64,000 nt of DNA from Motiliproteus sp036960175 (GCA_036960175.1 JBALWH010000005.1:124001-188000); one strand, 5' to 3'. Counted from the first letter of the stretch, positions 32,615-41,629 are shown. A program made the numbers and translations. Notes: generated by a model not told the origin, from the sequence alone.

Positions 32615-33307
32615 TCAAGCGGTGCGCTTAAAGATCAGATCCCAGACCCCATGCCCGAGCTTTTCACCCCGGCGCTGGAATTTGGTATCGGGGCGATGCT
32701 CAGGTTGTGGCGAGTAATTGCCTGCACCGGCGGCATTGTCATAGCCCTCAGCCGCGGACATCACTTCCATCATGTGCTCGGCGTAGGGCTGCCAATCAGT
32801 TGCCATATGAAAACAACCACCGATTTTCAATTTGGGCCGCAGCTGCTGGGCAAAATCCGGCTGCACCATGCGGCGCTTGTGGTGCTTTTTCTTCGGCCAG
32901 GGGTCAGCAAAAAACAGCTGCAGACAATCGAGGCTGGCGTCAGGCACACAGCGGTCTAACACCTCGAGTGCATCTTCCTTGTAGATACGCACGTTATTCA
33001 GGCCAGCCAGGGTAATATTATTGAGCAGCCTGCCCACCCCCGGACGATGAACTTCAATACCAATGAAGTTCTTTTCCGGCTCGGCTTCGGCCATGGCCTT
33101 TAAAGAATCACCCATACCAAAACCGATTTCCAACACGACCGGGGCCGTACGTCCAAACAGCTGCTCAAAATCTAGCACGCCATTTTCAATCTCAAGACCA
33201 TAGGTCGACCACTGTTCCGTCAACGCTCTTTCCTGTCCTGGAGTCATGCGTCCAGCACGCATGACAAAGGTGCGTATGGTGCGCTTTTTTGTATTGTCTT
33301 CAGTCAT
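32615..33307 (-). CDS. trmB: tRNA (guanine-N7-)-methyltransferase TrmB
   Basis: Starting at the ATG at 33307 (MTEDNTKKRTIRTFVMRAGR) the protein has 230 residues, the usual TrmB length. In-frame ATGs further upstream would add an unconserved extension. The SAM-binding motif VVLEIGFGMGDSLKAMAEAE and the catalytic block LFFADPWPKKKHHKRRMVQP are intact, followed by FHMATDWQPYAEHMMEV. It methylates G46 in the variable loop of tRNAs. It is followed leftward by about 270 bases without genes. Confidence 0.95.
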   Translation of the reverse strand: MTEDNTKKRTIRTFVMRAGRMTPGQERALTEQWSTYGLEIENGVLDFEQLFGRTAPVVLEIGFGMGDSLKAMAEAEPEKNFIGIEVHRPGVGRLLNNITLAGLNNVRIYKEDALEVLDRCVPDASLDCLQLFFADPWPKKKHHKRRMVQPDFAQQLRPKLKIGGCFHMATDWQPYAEHMMEVMSAAEGYDNAAGAGNYSPQPEHRPDTKFQRRGEKLGHGVWDLIFKRTA

Positions 33308-33386
33308 CGCTGTGGAACTCTGCATTCGGTCGTTAGTCGGCGTAGTTTTAAGGGCGCAAATTATAAAGCGCTGTCCTGAAAATAAC

Positions 33387-33410
33387 AAAGGGCCACCTAA
33401 GTGACCCTTT
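33387..33410 (-). terminator. Terminator after ilvD
   Basis: On the minus strand AAAGGG (33410-33405) pairs with CCCTTT (33392-33387) around a 12-base loop, followed by GTTATTTTC. It lies about 20 bases beyond the ilvD stop. Confidence 0.7.
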
Positions 33411-33428
33411 ATTCATGGCGAGAGGAAC

Positions 33429-35273
33429 TTAGTCCAGCAGACTCAGATCCCGCACCGCACCCTTATCGGCACTGGTCACCATCTTGGCGTAGACCTTCAG
33501 TGCCGTTGATACCTTGCGTGGACGCTCTTCAGCAGGTTTCCAGCCATCTTTACCTTTGGCATCCATGGCGGCACGGCGGCTAGCTAGCTCCTCATCAGAC
33601 AGCAAGACATCAATGCTGCGATTAGGAATATCGATTCGGATTCGATCACCGTTTTCGACCAGGCCAATAGTTCCGCCACCCGCCGCTTCAGGTGAGACAT
33701 GGCCGATAGACAAGCCCGAAGTACCACCCGAGAAACGCCCGTCAGTCAGCAGCGCACATTCTTTACCCAGACCTTTAGACTTCAAGTAGCTGGTGGGATA
33801 AAGCATCTCTTGCATACCCGGTCCACCGCGGGGGCCTTCGTAACGGATAACCACTACATCGCCAGCCTTTACGTTGCCAGCAAGCACATCAGCGACGGCC
33901 TGATCCTGACTTTCACAAATAAACGCAGGGCCTTCGAAGGTCCAGATGCTTTCATCGACGCCAGAGGTTTTCACCACACAGCCGTCTTCAGCAAGATTAC
34001 CAAACAATACCGCCAGACCACCTTCCTGACTGAAGGCATGCTCGGCGGAACGAATACAGCCATTGACGCGATCACTATCCAGAGAACCCCAACGGGTTGA
34101 CTGAGAGAAGGCTACTTGAGTAGGGATGCCGCCAGGACCTGCTTTATAGAAGGTCTTGATCGCTTCATCGCCTGTGGTGGTGATATCCCACTTCTCGATC
34201 GCCTCTGCCAGCGTCGCCGAATGGACGGTAGGAATGCTGGCATCGAGCAATCCGGCACGATTCAATTCAGCAAGAATACTGAAAATACCGCCGGCACGAT
34301 GCACGTCTTCGATATGGTATTTCTGATCGTTAGGCGCCACCTTACACAGATAAGGAACCCGGCGAGACAGGCGATCCATATCCGCCAGAGTGAAGTCCAC
34401 TTCCGCTTCTAGGGCGATGGCCAGCAAGTGCAGAATAGTGTTGGTGGAACCGCCCATGGCGATATCCAGTGTCATGGAGTTCTCGAACGCCGCTTTACAA
34501 CCAATGGAGCGAGGCAAGACAGAATAATCGTCCTGCTCGTAGTGCCGCTTAGTGATCTCAACGATCTTGCGACCGGCTTCCAAAAACAGCTCTTCGCGAT
34601 CGCTGTGGGTAGCCAGCACCGTGCCGTTACCCGGCAGTGACAGGCCTAAGGCTTCGGTCAGGCAGTTCATGGAGTTGGCAGTGAACATGCCGGAGCAAGA
34701 ACCACAGGTTGGGCAGGCGGAACGCTCGACTTCGGCAACCAGCTCGTCAGAGGCCGTATCATCAGCCGCCAGTACCATGGCATCGACCAGATCCAGACCG
34801 TGATCCACCAGTTTGGTTTTTCCCGCTTCCATGGGGCCACCAGAAACAAAAATAACCGGGATATTGAGGCGCATTGCCGCCATCAGCATTCCGGGGGTGA
34901 TCTTGTCACAGTTGGAAATACACACCAGCGCATCGGCACAGTGGGCATTACACATATATTCTACAGAGTCAGCGATCAAATCCCGGGAAGGCAGACTATA
35001 AAGCATGCCGTCGTGACCCATGGCGATACCGTCATCAACGGCGATGGTATCGAATTCTTTCGCCACACCACCGGCCCTTTCGATTTCACGGGCAACCAAT
35101 TGCCCCAAGTCTTTCAGGTGCACATGCCCAGGTACAAACTGAGTAAAGGAGTTGGCAATGGCAATAATCGGCTTGCTGAAATCTTCATCTTTCATGCCGG
35201 TTGCACGCCAGAGCGCACGGGCTCCGGCCATATTACGACCTTGAGTCGAAGTATTGGAACGATAGGCAGGCAT
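33429..35273 (-). CDS. ilvD: Dihydroxy-acid dehydratase IlvD
   Basis: The 614-residue enzyme of valine, isoleucine and pantothenate synthesis dehydrates 2,3-dihydroxy acids with an iron-sulfur cluster. Cluster ligands are visible in VCISNCDKITPGM and CPTCGSCSGMFTANSMNCL. The C-terminal DGRFSGGTSGLSIGHVSPEA is a family signature, and the N-terminus MPAYRSNTSTQGRNMAGARA is the usual long-form start. Length equals the Escherichia coli enzyme to within a few residues. It is a single gene with its own terminator, unlinked to other ilv genes. Confidence 0.97.
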   Translation of the reverse strand: MPAYRSNTSTQGRNMAGARALWRATGMKDEDFSKPIIAIANSFTQFVPGHVHLKDLGQLVAREIERAGGVAKEFDTIAVDDGIAMGHDGMLYSLPSRDLIADSVEYMCNAHCADALVCISNCDKITPGMLMAAMRLNIPVIFVSGGPMEAGKTKLVDHGLDLVDAMVLAADDTASDELVAEVERSACPTCGSCSGMFTANSMNCLTEALGLSLPGNGTVLATHSDREELFLEAGRKIVEITKRHYEQDDYSVLPRSIGCKAAFENSMTLDIAMGGSTNTILHLLAIALEAEVDFTLADMDRLSRRVPYLCKVAPNDQKYHIEDVHRAGGIFSILAELNRAGLLDASIPTVHSATLAEAIEKWDITTTGDEAIKTFYKAGPGGIPTQVAFSQSTRWGSLDSDRVNGCIRSAEHAFSQEGGLAVLFGNLAEDGCVVKTSGVDESIWTFEGPAFICESQDQAVADVLAGNVKAGDVVVIRYEGPRGGPGMQEMLYPTSYLKSKGLGKECALLTDGRFSGGTSGLSIGHVSPEAAGGGTIGLVENGDRIRIDIPNRSIDVLLSDEELASRRAAMDAKGKDGWKPAEERPRKVSTALKVYAKMVTSADKGAVRDLSLLD

Positions 35274-35546
35274 CGAAGAGGCTCTCCTGGTGTGTCGCGT
35301 AAAAAATATCGGGTGTAAACAAGAGTGCTATTCTAACAGCGCCCTGATGTAGATGAAATCAGCCAGGGAATAAAACATACATGATCCATGCTCCACTTGG
35401 CAGTTCCCGGGGCTGCCGCATTAATGCCGCTCTCCCCTAATTGCTTATTTCCCCATCACTAAATATCTGCAATGATTCCAGCCACAGAAATACCATCACG
35501 AAGCGCAGCAGTCAGGTTATAAACCGAAAAGGATAAGAGGACAGTA

Positions 35547-35783
35547 ATGAAAAACGAGCCGGAACAGCCAAGCATTCGTGCCGATCGCTATCTGCAATGG
35601 ATGACAAAAGCAGGGATTCCATTGGCCATTATTAGCATCGCCAGCCTGTGGATCGGACAAGCGTTCCATATCCCACAGTTAGGCAGCCTATTTATCATTT
35701 TTATGCCTCTGACCCTGATGATCGGTTTTGCTTACAATATCCGCTACTTTATCCTCGCCGCCCGTCGGCGCCGAAAGTCCTAG
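35547..35783 (+). CDS. Small two-helix inner-membrane protein
   Basis: The 78-residue protein has two hydrophobic segments (about residues 22-42 and 48-68) and a basic C-terminus (AARRRRKS), so both ends are probably cytoplasmic. GGATAAGAGGACAG before the ATG contains a ribosome site. Its stop lies 12 bases before the Crp/Fnr gene, indicating an operon. No family is recognised. Confidence 0.65.
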   Translation: MKNEPEQPSIRADRYLQWMTKAGIPLAIISIASLWIGQAFHIPQLGSLFIIFMPLTLMIGFAYNIRYFILAARRRRKS

Positions 35784-35794
35784 AGCGTCTTAAT

Positions 35795-36463
35795 ATGGAT
35801 CCCCTGCTGCTGGAGCGTTTTCCTGCCCTAGGCCGTGTCGATGACTCTGCAGGGCAACAGATTCTATCCACCGCACGGTTGATCTCATTACCAGCCAATC
35901 AAGTGGTGTTCAGCCTAGGTGATAGCTGTGACAACTATCTGCTCATCGTTGAAGGTACGGTTAAGGTGCTGGGAAGAGGCGTTAATGGCCGGGAAATAGT
36001 CCTCTACCGCATCCACAATACCGACAGTTGTGTTATCACCACTAGCTGCCTGCTTAGTCACGACTGCTATCCAGCGGAAGGCATTACCGAAACCGAGGTC
36101 AAAGCCTTCATCATTCCACGACAACAGTTCCAACAGGCTCTCAACAACTCCCCTGGCCTAAGAGACTTTATCTTCCAAGCCTACAGCGAACGCCTTAGTG
36201 ACCTCATCCATCTGGTGCAAGAGATAGCTTTTGAGCGCATCGACCTGCGCCTGGCACGACAGCTAGCGCTGCTGGGTAAAACCCAGACAGAGATTCATTG
36301 TACCCACCAACAGCTAGCCACTGAATTAGGGTCTGCGCGGGAAGTAATCAGCCGGCAACTGAAAGAGTTTGAGAAACGCGGCTGGATCGGCCTCAATCGC
36401 GGCAATATCCGCATCCTGCAACTGCAACAGTTGGAAAAACTGGCCCTCAGCCACACAGAATAG
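35795..36463 (+). CDS. Crp/Fnr-family transcriptional regulator
   Basis: The ATG at 35795 (MDPLLLERFPAL) gives 222 residues; a longer frame from 35648 only runs through the preceding gene. Residues 15-130 are a cyclic-nucleotide-binding-type beta barrel (VVFSLGDSCDNYLLIVEGTV, REIVLYRIHNTDSCVITTSC), here without the cAMP-contact signature. The C-terminal winged helix (THQQLATELGSAREVISRQL then KEFEKRGWI) binds DNA. The cysteines near residues 73-85 (C-x6-C-x4-C) could sense redox state or a sulfur compound. The following DUF2892 gene suggests a sulfide/sulfur stress theme; that is inference. Confidence 0.85.
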   Translation: MDPLLLERFPALGRVDDSAGQQILSTARLISLPANQVVFSLGDSCDNYLLIVEGTVKVLGRGVNGREIVLYRIHNTDSCVITTSCLLSHDCYPAEGITETEVKAFIIPRQQFQQALNNSPGLRDFIFQAYSERLSDLIHLVQEIAFERIDLRLARQLALLGKTQTEIHCTHQQLATELGSAREVISRQLKEFEKRGWIGLNRGNIRILQLQQLEKLALSHTE

Positions 36464-36574
36464 AATATTAGCTTATCCTTATGTGACATTGTCACTGAAG
36501 CACGCAACGCCTTTCCTTAAACTGTGATGCATACCTAAAAAAGCATTTACATTATTCTGATAGGAGAAGTGAAC

Positions 36575-36769
36575 ATGCAGCAAAATATAGGAAAAATTGA
36601 CCAGACTCTGAGGATTGTGGTTGGCATGGCGCTGATCGCACTGGTATTTATCGGACCTCAGACCCCCTGGGGCTGGATCGGCGTTGCGGTGATATTGATA
36701 GCGCTGGTTGGGTTTTGTCCACTGTATAAGATCATGGGCCTTAGCACCTGCAAGAAATGCAGTGCCTAA
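36575..36769 (+). CDS. DUF2892 membrane protein (YgaP-type)
   Basis: The ATG at 36575 has GGAG eight bases before it (64 residues); a GTG six bases upstream is less likely. It matches DUF2892: QQNIGKIDQTLRIVVGMALI, a second helix, GFCPLYKIMGLSTCKKCSA. The C-terminal CPLY and CKKC cysteines are typical. The same domain forms the membrane part of the sulfurtransferase YgaP, and stand-alone copies often occur with rhodaneses. It lies behind the Crp/Fnr gene and is followed by a strong terminator. Confidence 0.88.
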   Translation: MQQNIGKIDQTLRIVVGMALIALVFIGPQTPWGWIGVAVILIALVGFCPLYKIMGLSTCKKCSA

Positions 36770-36784
36770 GCTTTTGTGACCATT

Positions 36785-36812
36785 AAAAAACCCGCTTAAC
36801 GCGGGTTTTTTC
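36785..36812 (+). terminator. Terminator after the DUF2892 gene
   Basis: AAAAAACCCGC (36785-36795) pairs with GCGGGTTTTTT (36801-36811) over a five-base loop, giving a strong terminator that could work in both directions. Confidence 0.92.
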
Positions 36813-36867
36813 TATTTACACAATAAGAGCCAGAACAAAATCAGAGCCCGAACTAGAACCAGAGTCA

Positions 36868-37122
36868 TCAGTCCTTGATGGTCTTCTTGATCTGCTTCAA
36901 GGTGTGATGGCTGACATTAATGCCTTTCACCAGATAGATCAGATGCTGACAAATATTACGGGAATGATAGCCAATCCGTTCCAGATCACTGGATGCCTTA
37001 TTCACCGCCACGATCATCCGCAAATCACTAGCCGCCGGTTGCCGGCGGGCAATGACCCGGGTGCAGAGCGCATCGATGGCTATATCCCAGTCATTGGCCT
37101 ACTTATCCGTAGTTTGAACCTC
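36868..37122 (-). pseudogene. phoU: Broken phoU remnant
   Basis: On the minus strand the frame from 37122 to a TGA at 36868 reads VQTTDK, an in-frame TAG at the place of a Gln, then ANDWDIAIDALCTRVIARRQ followed by PAASDLRMIVAVNKASSDLE and RIGYHSRNI. RQPAASDLR-x-AV and DLERIG are diagnostic of PhoU, the repressor partner of phosphate transport and PhoR. Only the first helical repeat remains, interrupted by a stop, and no N-terminus is visible. It is therefore a dead fragment. No pst genes flank it. PhoU function, if kept, must come from another copy. Confidence 0.85.
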
Positions 37123-37226
37123 AAAAAAAACTAAAAAACCTGTTAATTCCCTATCGCAATCCGACTATGTTGCTGTGGTATGATTCCGACCAATCCGTAA
37201 GCATGCTCAGATGGGAAAAATAACAA

Positions 37227-37625
37227 ATGTGCAGCTCCGAAGAAGTCCTGACTCCAGAGGGGACACTAACCTTACAGCTGCCGGCAACCAACCGGGACAC
37301 CAACAACTTTGGTGACATCCATGGCGGCTGGCTCTCGACACAAATGGTCCTGGCGGCAGAAACACGTGCTGCACAGGTGGCCAAAGGCAGGATAGCCACG
37401 GTTTATATAGGCCCGATAGAATTTGTCTCACCGGTACTGGTGGGGACGCTGCTGAGTTTCTATACCGATATCATTGAAACCGGCACTAGCTCTCTGAAGA
37501 TCAAAATTGACGTCTGGGGCCGGTGTCCCGATGGCGGGGAATTCAGAAAAATCACCGAGACAGAGACGGTTCAGGTCGCCATAGAGCCCGACGGACGTAT
37601 ACGTACAGTCCCCTGCCAACTTTAA
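37227..37625 (+). CDS. YciA-like acyl-CoA thioesterase (hotdog fold)
   Basis: The 132-residue protein matches the YciA/acyl-CoA thioesterase layout: LQLPATNRDTNNFGDIHGGW (catalytic Asn/Asp-His region), LSTQMVLAAETRAAQVAKGR, YIGPIEFVSPVLVGTLLSFY and IKIDVWGRC. Enzymes of this type hydrolyse short to medium acyl-CoA. It begins at an ATG with GGGAAAAA upstream. The next gene follows after 52 bases in the same direction, so a transcription unit with the aldolase/kinase genes is possible. Confidence 0.85.
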   Translation: MCSSEEVLTPEGTLTLQLPATNRDTNNFGDIHGGWLSTQMVLAAETRAAQVAKGRIATVYIGPIEFVSPVLVGTLLSFYTDIIETGTSSLKIKIDVWGRCPDGGEFRKITETETVQVAIEPDGRIRTVPCQL

Positions 37626-37677
37626 TTTAGTCAACGAATGTCGACGAAAGCAGAAACTGCGACAAGGAAATAGCACG

Positions 37678-39321
37678 ATGAAAAGCCTGTGGAATGATGC
37701 CGATGCCCAGAACTACCAGACCTTAAGAGCGCTGCGGGTATACAGCTCCAGACTGCTAGGTTCTGATGCTGATCTGGTACTGCACGGCGGTGGCAACACC
37801 TCCGTAAAGGAAGCCGTCACTGATCTGTTGGGACAGAGCCAGGAAATCCTGACCGTCAAGGGCAGTGGCTGGGATCTAGCCACCATCGAAGAAGCCGGTT
37901 TTGCTCCAGTACGAATGGATGCACTACTGAAACTTGCACAGCTGGATAGCTTAAGCGACACCGATATGGTGCGTGAGCAACGGGCGGCAATGATCGACCC
38001 CAGCGCTCCCAACCCCTCCATCGAGGCTATACTGCACGCCTTGATTCCTTATACCTTTGTGGATCACAGCCACGCCGATGCCATCGTCACTATAACCAAT
38101 ACCCCCGACGGAGAAGCGCTGATTCGCCAAGCCCTGGGGGACAATATTCTCGTAGTGCCCTATGTCATGCCCGGCTTTATCCTCGCCAAAACCATTCGCG
38201 ATATGACCGTCGGTTGTAATTGGGATGAACTCGAAGGCATCGTGTTAATGAACCACGGTCTGTTCACTTTCGACGAAGATGCCAAAGCCAGCTACGAAAA
38301 ACATATCCAGCTGGTTAGCCGCGCCGAGGAGTTTCTTATCACTCAGGGCGCGACGCTAAAAATCCCTGCCACCCCAGCCGAAACCGACCTGCTAGAACTG
38401 GCCACTATTCGTAAGCTAGTCAGTGAGCTGAAGGGCCATGCGGTTTTAGCGCAGCTGAACAATTCCGACCTGGCCATGACCTTCTCCAGACACCCCTTAA
38501 GCAATATACCCAGACCCGGCCCGCTGACACCCGAACATGTTATCCGTACCAAGTCCTTCGCCGCAGTGCTGTCCACCGAAAATGACGAAGCCGGATATCG
38601 CACCCAGCTAGAACAGTTCCAGCAACAATATCAGCAATATTTTGAAGACCACCAGCAGGGCCAGATCTGCCTGAATTCAGCGCCGAACTACGCTATCTGG
38701 CAACAACATGGCGCCATTGCTTTCGGCAAAAAACCGCAAGAACTGCAGATTCTAAAAGACCTCAACCAGCATACCTTTGCGGCGATACTTAAAGCCGAAA
38801 AACTGGGCGGCTATCAGGCTCTCTCCAGCGATCATCTGTTTGATATTGAATACTGGGAACTGGAACAGGCAAAACTGGCGAAAGGCGGCAACGCACCGCG
38901 GCTAAGCGGCAAGGTGGTCATTATTGCCGAGCAGGACGCGACGTTGCGCCAGGCACTGCAAGACAATCTCAGCGCTCAAGGCGCCCAAGTGTTTAGCTTC
39001 GATAGCGCAGCCCCCGATAGCCTGATTATGGAGATTGTGCAGCGTTATGGCGGTATCGATGCTCTAGTGCTTAATATGGAACAACAAGACTGCCAGGCAT
39101 TGATGGCATCAGCAGGCCTGTTCCTGGAGCAAGGCATTGACCCGGTGATGGTCTGCATCAATGCGCCGACTGAGATTAACTTTGCCGATACCCATGTCCG
39201 TATCAATCGCATCGATATCGCCTCTGAAACTAAAAACGCTAGCGAAATAGGATCAGTGGCAGGCCTTATCGCCACCTTGATTGGCGACCCTGCACTCAAT
39301 GAAGTTGCATTTAAACTCTAA
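37678..39321 (+). CDS. Class II aldolase with shortened C-terminal SDR-like domain
   Basis: The 547-residue protein has a class II aldolase/adducin domain in residues 1-400 (RhaD-type). Zinc-binding histidines lie in FVDHSHADAIVTITNTPDG and GIVLMNHGLFTF, and VLHGGGNTSVKE is the phosphate-binding loop. The last 140 residues begin like a short-chain dehydrogenase (LSGKVVIIAEQDATLRQALQ) but lack the YxxxK active site and are about 130 residues shorter than in bifunctional aldolase/dehydrogenases. The SDR part is probably vestigial. The next genes are an LsrK-like kinase and a cupin. It may cleave a phosphorylated C5-type sugar or AI-2 derivative; substrate unproven. Confidence 0.82.
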   Translation: MKSLWNDADAQNYQTLRALRVYSSRLLGSDADLVLHGGGNTSVKEAVTDLLGQSQEILTVKGSGWDLATIEEAGFAPVRMDALLKLAQLDSLSDTDMVREQRAAMIDPSAPNPSIEAILHALIPYTFVDHSHADAIVTITNTPDGEALIRQALGDNILVVPYVMPGFILAKTIRDMTVGCNWDELEGIVLMNHGLFTFDEDAKASYEKHIQLVSRAEEFLITQGATLKIPATPAETDLLELATIRKLVSELKGHAVLAQLNNSDLAMTFSRHPLSNIPRPGPLTPEHVIRTKSFAAVLSTENDEAGYRTQLEQFQQQYQQYFEDHQQGQICLNSAPNYAIWQQHGAIAFGKKPQELQILKDLNQHTFAAILKAEKLGGYQALSSDHLFDIEYWELEQAKLAKGGNAPRLSGKVVIIAEQDATLRQALQDNLSAQGAQVFSFDSAAPDSLIMEIVQRYGGIDALVLNMEQQDCQALMASAGLFLEQGIDPVMVCINAPTEINFADTHVRINRIDIASETKNASEIGSVAGLIATLIGDPALNEVAFKL

Positions 39322-39461
39322 CAGGTTGTTGAAAAGCGTTAGCGAGGCAGTCGAGGCTAGGCAAAAAAGACCGAAAGAGCGCAGTTTATGTGTAATAAAT
39401 GAGCATTTTGAGGTCTTTTTTAACGACGTATCGGCAACGCAGGTAGTTTTTCAACAACCTG
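39321..39461. repeat. Palindromic dispersed repeat with terminator-like stems
   Basis: The element begins with ACAGGTTGTTGAAAA (39321-39335) and ends with TTTTTCAACAACCTG (39447-39461). A second nested inverted pair, AAAAAAGACC (39363-39372) and GGTCTTTTTT (39412-39421), lies inside. It looks like a REP/MITE-type palindromic repeat of the kind scattered in gammaproteobacterial genomes. The inner stem with its T-run can end transcription in both directions, so it may uncouple the kinase gene from the aldolase gene. It touches the aldolase stop codon. Confidence 0.75.
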
Positions 39462-39487
39462 CTAAGCCACGAATAGAGACCTGAATC

Positions 39488-41053
39488 ATGGATAACTACC
39501 TACTGACGATTGATGCTGGCACTGGCAGTGGTCGTGCCGTGCTGTTTGACCTGAAAGGCAATGAAGTCGGTATCGGCCAACAGGAATGGAGGCACCATGC
39601 AGAACCTGGAGTGGCTAACTCCATGGGTTTTGATTGCCAGGCAAACTGGCGGCTGATCTGTGACTGTATTGCCACTGCTCTGACCCAGGCTGGTGCTAAA
39701 GCCGAGCAGGTATTAGCGGTCTCAGCCACCAGCATGCGCGAAGGCATCGTCGTCTATGATCGCGACGGCAACGAGCTTTGGGCAGTTGCCAATGTCGATG
39801 CTCGCGCCGATCAACAGGTCAGAGAGCTGAAACAACAGTTTCCTGGTATCGAAGAACAGTTTTATCAGCAGTCGGGACAAACCTTTGCCTTAGGCGCCTT
39901 ACCCCGCCTGCTGTGGCTTAAACAGCATAAACCCGATCTCTATGAGCGCGCCGATAAAGTCTCAATGATCAGCGACTGGGTGCTGGCCCGCCTCAGCGGC
40001 ACTATTGCCACGGACCCGTCTAATGGTGGCACCAGTGGTATCTTCAGCCTTAGTGAGCGCCAGTGGGTGCCCGATATGGCGCAGCAGGTAGGACTGAATC
40101 CAGCGCTCTTTCCACCGGTATTAGAGCCCGGACAGAAACTCGGAGAAATTTCCCAGATCGGCGCTCAAGCCAGTGGCCTCAAGGCCGGCACTCCGGTGAT
40201 TATGGGTGGCGGTGATGTGCAACTGGGTGCAGCCGGTCTTGGTGTGGTAAAGCAAGGACAGGCTGCCGTTCTCGGTGGTACCTTCTGGCAGCAAGTGGTT
40301 AACATCGATGCCAACACCGCACCACCAACCGATATGGGCATTCGTGTTAACCCCCATGTTATCCCTGGCCAGTCCCAGGCTGAAGGCATTACCTTTTTCA
40401 GCGGCCTCACCATGCGCTGGTTCCGGGATGCCTTCTGCGCCGATGAAGTCCGGCAGGCAAAGCAGCGGGGCGTTGATCCTTATCGCATTCTGGAGGAGCT
40501 GGCTAGCCAGGTTCCTGTCGGCAGTCACGGTATTATGCCGATCTTTTCCGATGCCATGAAATACGGTCGCTGGTACCACGCCAGTCCGTCATTTATTAAC
40601 TTGTCCATCGACCCAGAGCAATGCAACAAAGCTAGCATGTTCCGAAGCCTGCAGGAGAATGCCTGCATCGTCTCGGCAATTAATTTAGAAGCCATTAGCA
40701 ATTTCAGCGGCTACGACTGCGATCATATCGTTTTTGCCGGGGGAGCCAGCAAAGGATTCCTATGGCCGCAGATTCTGGCTGATGTCACCGGCAAGCCGGT
40801 GAGAATACCGAAAGTGACAGAGGCCACCGCCCTCGGTGGCGCCATGGCTGCGGCCGTCGGCATCGGCCTTTATGACAGCATCGCAGAGGCAGCCGAGCAC
40901 TGGGTGCGCTGGGAACAGCAGTTCGACCCTGATCCTAAGCTGTATAATCAGTACACTGAGATCAAACAACGCTGGCAACAGATCTATCAGCGCCAGTTAC
41001 AATTGGTAGATGACGGCCTCACCACCTCCATGTGGACGGCGCCCGGACTCTGA
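39488..41053 (+). CDS. lsrK: Autoinducer-2 kinase LsrK-like (FGGY family)
   Basis: The 521-residue protein is colinear with Escherichia coli LsrK (530) almost throughout. Shared blocks include LLTIDAGTGSGRAVLFDLKG, SATSMREGIVVYDRDGNELW, NVDARADQQVRELK, LGGTFWQQVVNIDAN, TMRWFRDAFCADE, PSFINLSIDPEQCNKASMFR and the end DGLTTSMWTAPGL. LsrK phosphorylates AI-2/DPD. The lsr ABC transporter, LsrR, LsrF and LsrG genes are absent. A class II aldolase and a cupin flank it instead, so the substrate may be AI-2 or a related C5 sugar. The ribosome site (AGAGACC) is modest. Alternative: another FGGY sugar kinase. Confidence 0.88.
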   Translation: MDNYLLTIDAGTGSGRAVLFDLKGNEVGIGQQEWRHHAEPGVANSMGFDCQANWRLICDCIATALTQAGAKAEQVLAVSATSMREGIVVYDRDGNELWAVANVDARADQQVRELKQQFPGIEEQFYQQSGQTFALGALPRLLWLKQHKPDLYERADKVSMISDWVLARLSGTIATDPSNGGTSGIFSLSERQWVPDMAQQVGLNPALFPPVLEPGQKLGEISQIGAQASGLKAGTPVIMGGGDVQLGAAGLGVVKQGQAAVLGGTFWQQVVNIDANTAPPTDMGIRVNPHVIPGQSQAEGITFFSGLTMRWFRDAFCADEVRQAKQRGVDPYRILEELASQVPVGSHGIMPIFSDAMKYGRWYHASPSFINLSIDPEQCNKASMFRSLQENACIVSAINLEAISNFSGYDCDHIVFAGGASKGFLWPQILADVTGKPVRIPKVTEATALGGAMAAAVGIGLYDSIAEAAEHWVRWEQQFDPDPKLYNQYTEIKQRWQQIYQRQLQLVDDGLTTSMWTAPGL

Positions 41054-41123
41054 GTCCTGACAGATTATTAATACTGAGCATTCCGGCAATTAGAGATGCC
41101 GGGAAGCAGTTTGGAGACATTCA

Positions 41124-41498
41124 ATGTACTTGACCAACGAAGCCGAACACGAATACCGCTTTGGCGATTATGGCCCTAAATACCTGACCGTCGGCCCCAA
41201 AGTCGACATGGGGGTGGTGGTCATCACCCCCGGCGAGACCCACCCCTGTCATAAACATACCATTCAGGAAGAATCGTTCCTGGCTCTGGAAGGAGAATGC
41301 GCGGTCTACGTCGATGGTGAGAAAGTCATCCTGAAAGCGGGTGATTATCTGCGTTGCAATCCTGGCGAATCTCATCTGTTCCGTAATGAAAGCGATAGCA
41401 ATTTTAAAGCGGTTTTCACTAAGGCTCCGCACCTAGAAGAGAAAGACAGTGTCTATATCGACTGGGAACCTGGCCGCCCCTTCCCCAAAGAAGACTGA
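41124..41498 (+). CDS. Single-domain cupin protein
   Basis: The 124-residue protein is a small cupin. The first motif is PGETHPCHKHTIQEESFLAL, the second GDYLRCNPGESHLFRNES, together giving the His/Glu metal set. GGAG before the ATG supports the start. It follows the LsrK-like kinase by 70 bases. It may isomerise or sense the phosphorylated product, in the place LsrG takes in lsr operons, but it is not an LsrG homologue by pattern. The function is inferred from context only. Confidence 0.8.
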   Translation: MYLTNEAEHEYRFGDYGPKYLTVGPKVDMGVVVITPGETHPCHKHTIQEESFLALEGECAVYVDGEKVILKAGDYLRCNPGESHLFRNESDSNFKAVFTKAPHLEEKDSVYIDWEPGRPFPKED

Positions 41499-41629
41499 TC
41501 CCGGTCAATAGCGCCTTTAACTGCGCTCAACAATTGCCAGCGGGGGAGCTATTCTTAGAGATGTCGTTAGCCGCCTCCATCTGAGTCGGCTATACCCTCA
41601 ACCACGGCTTTACCTAGGGTTGCTGCTGA

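Noticed and set aside
34800..35318. 172-codon plus-strand ORF opposite ilvD
   Set aside because: Antisense shadow of ilvD; no ribosome site or family resemblance.
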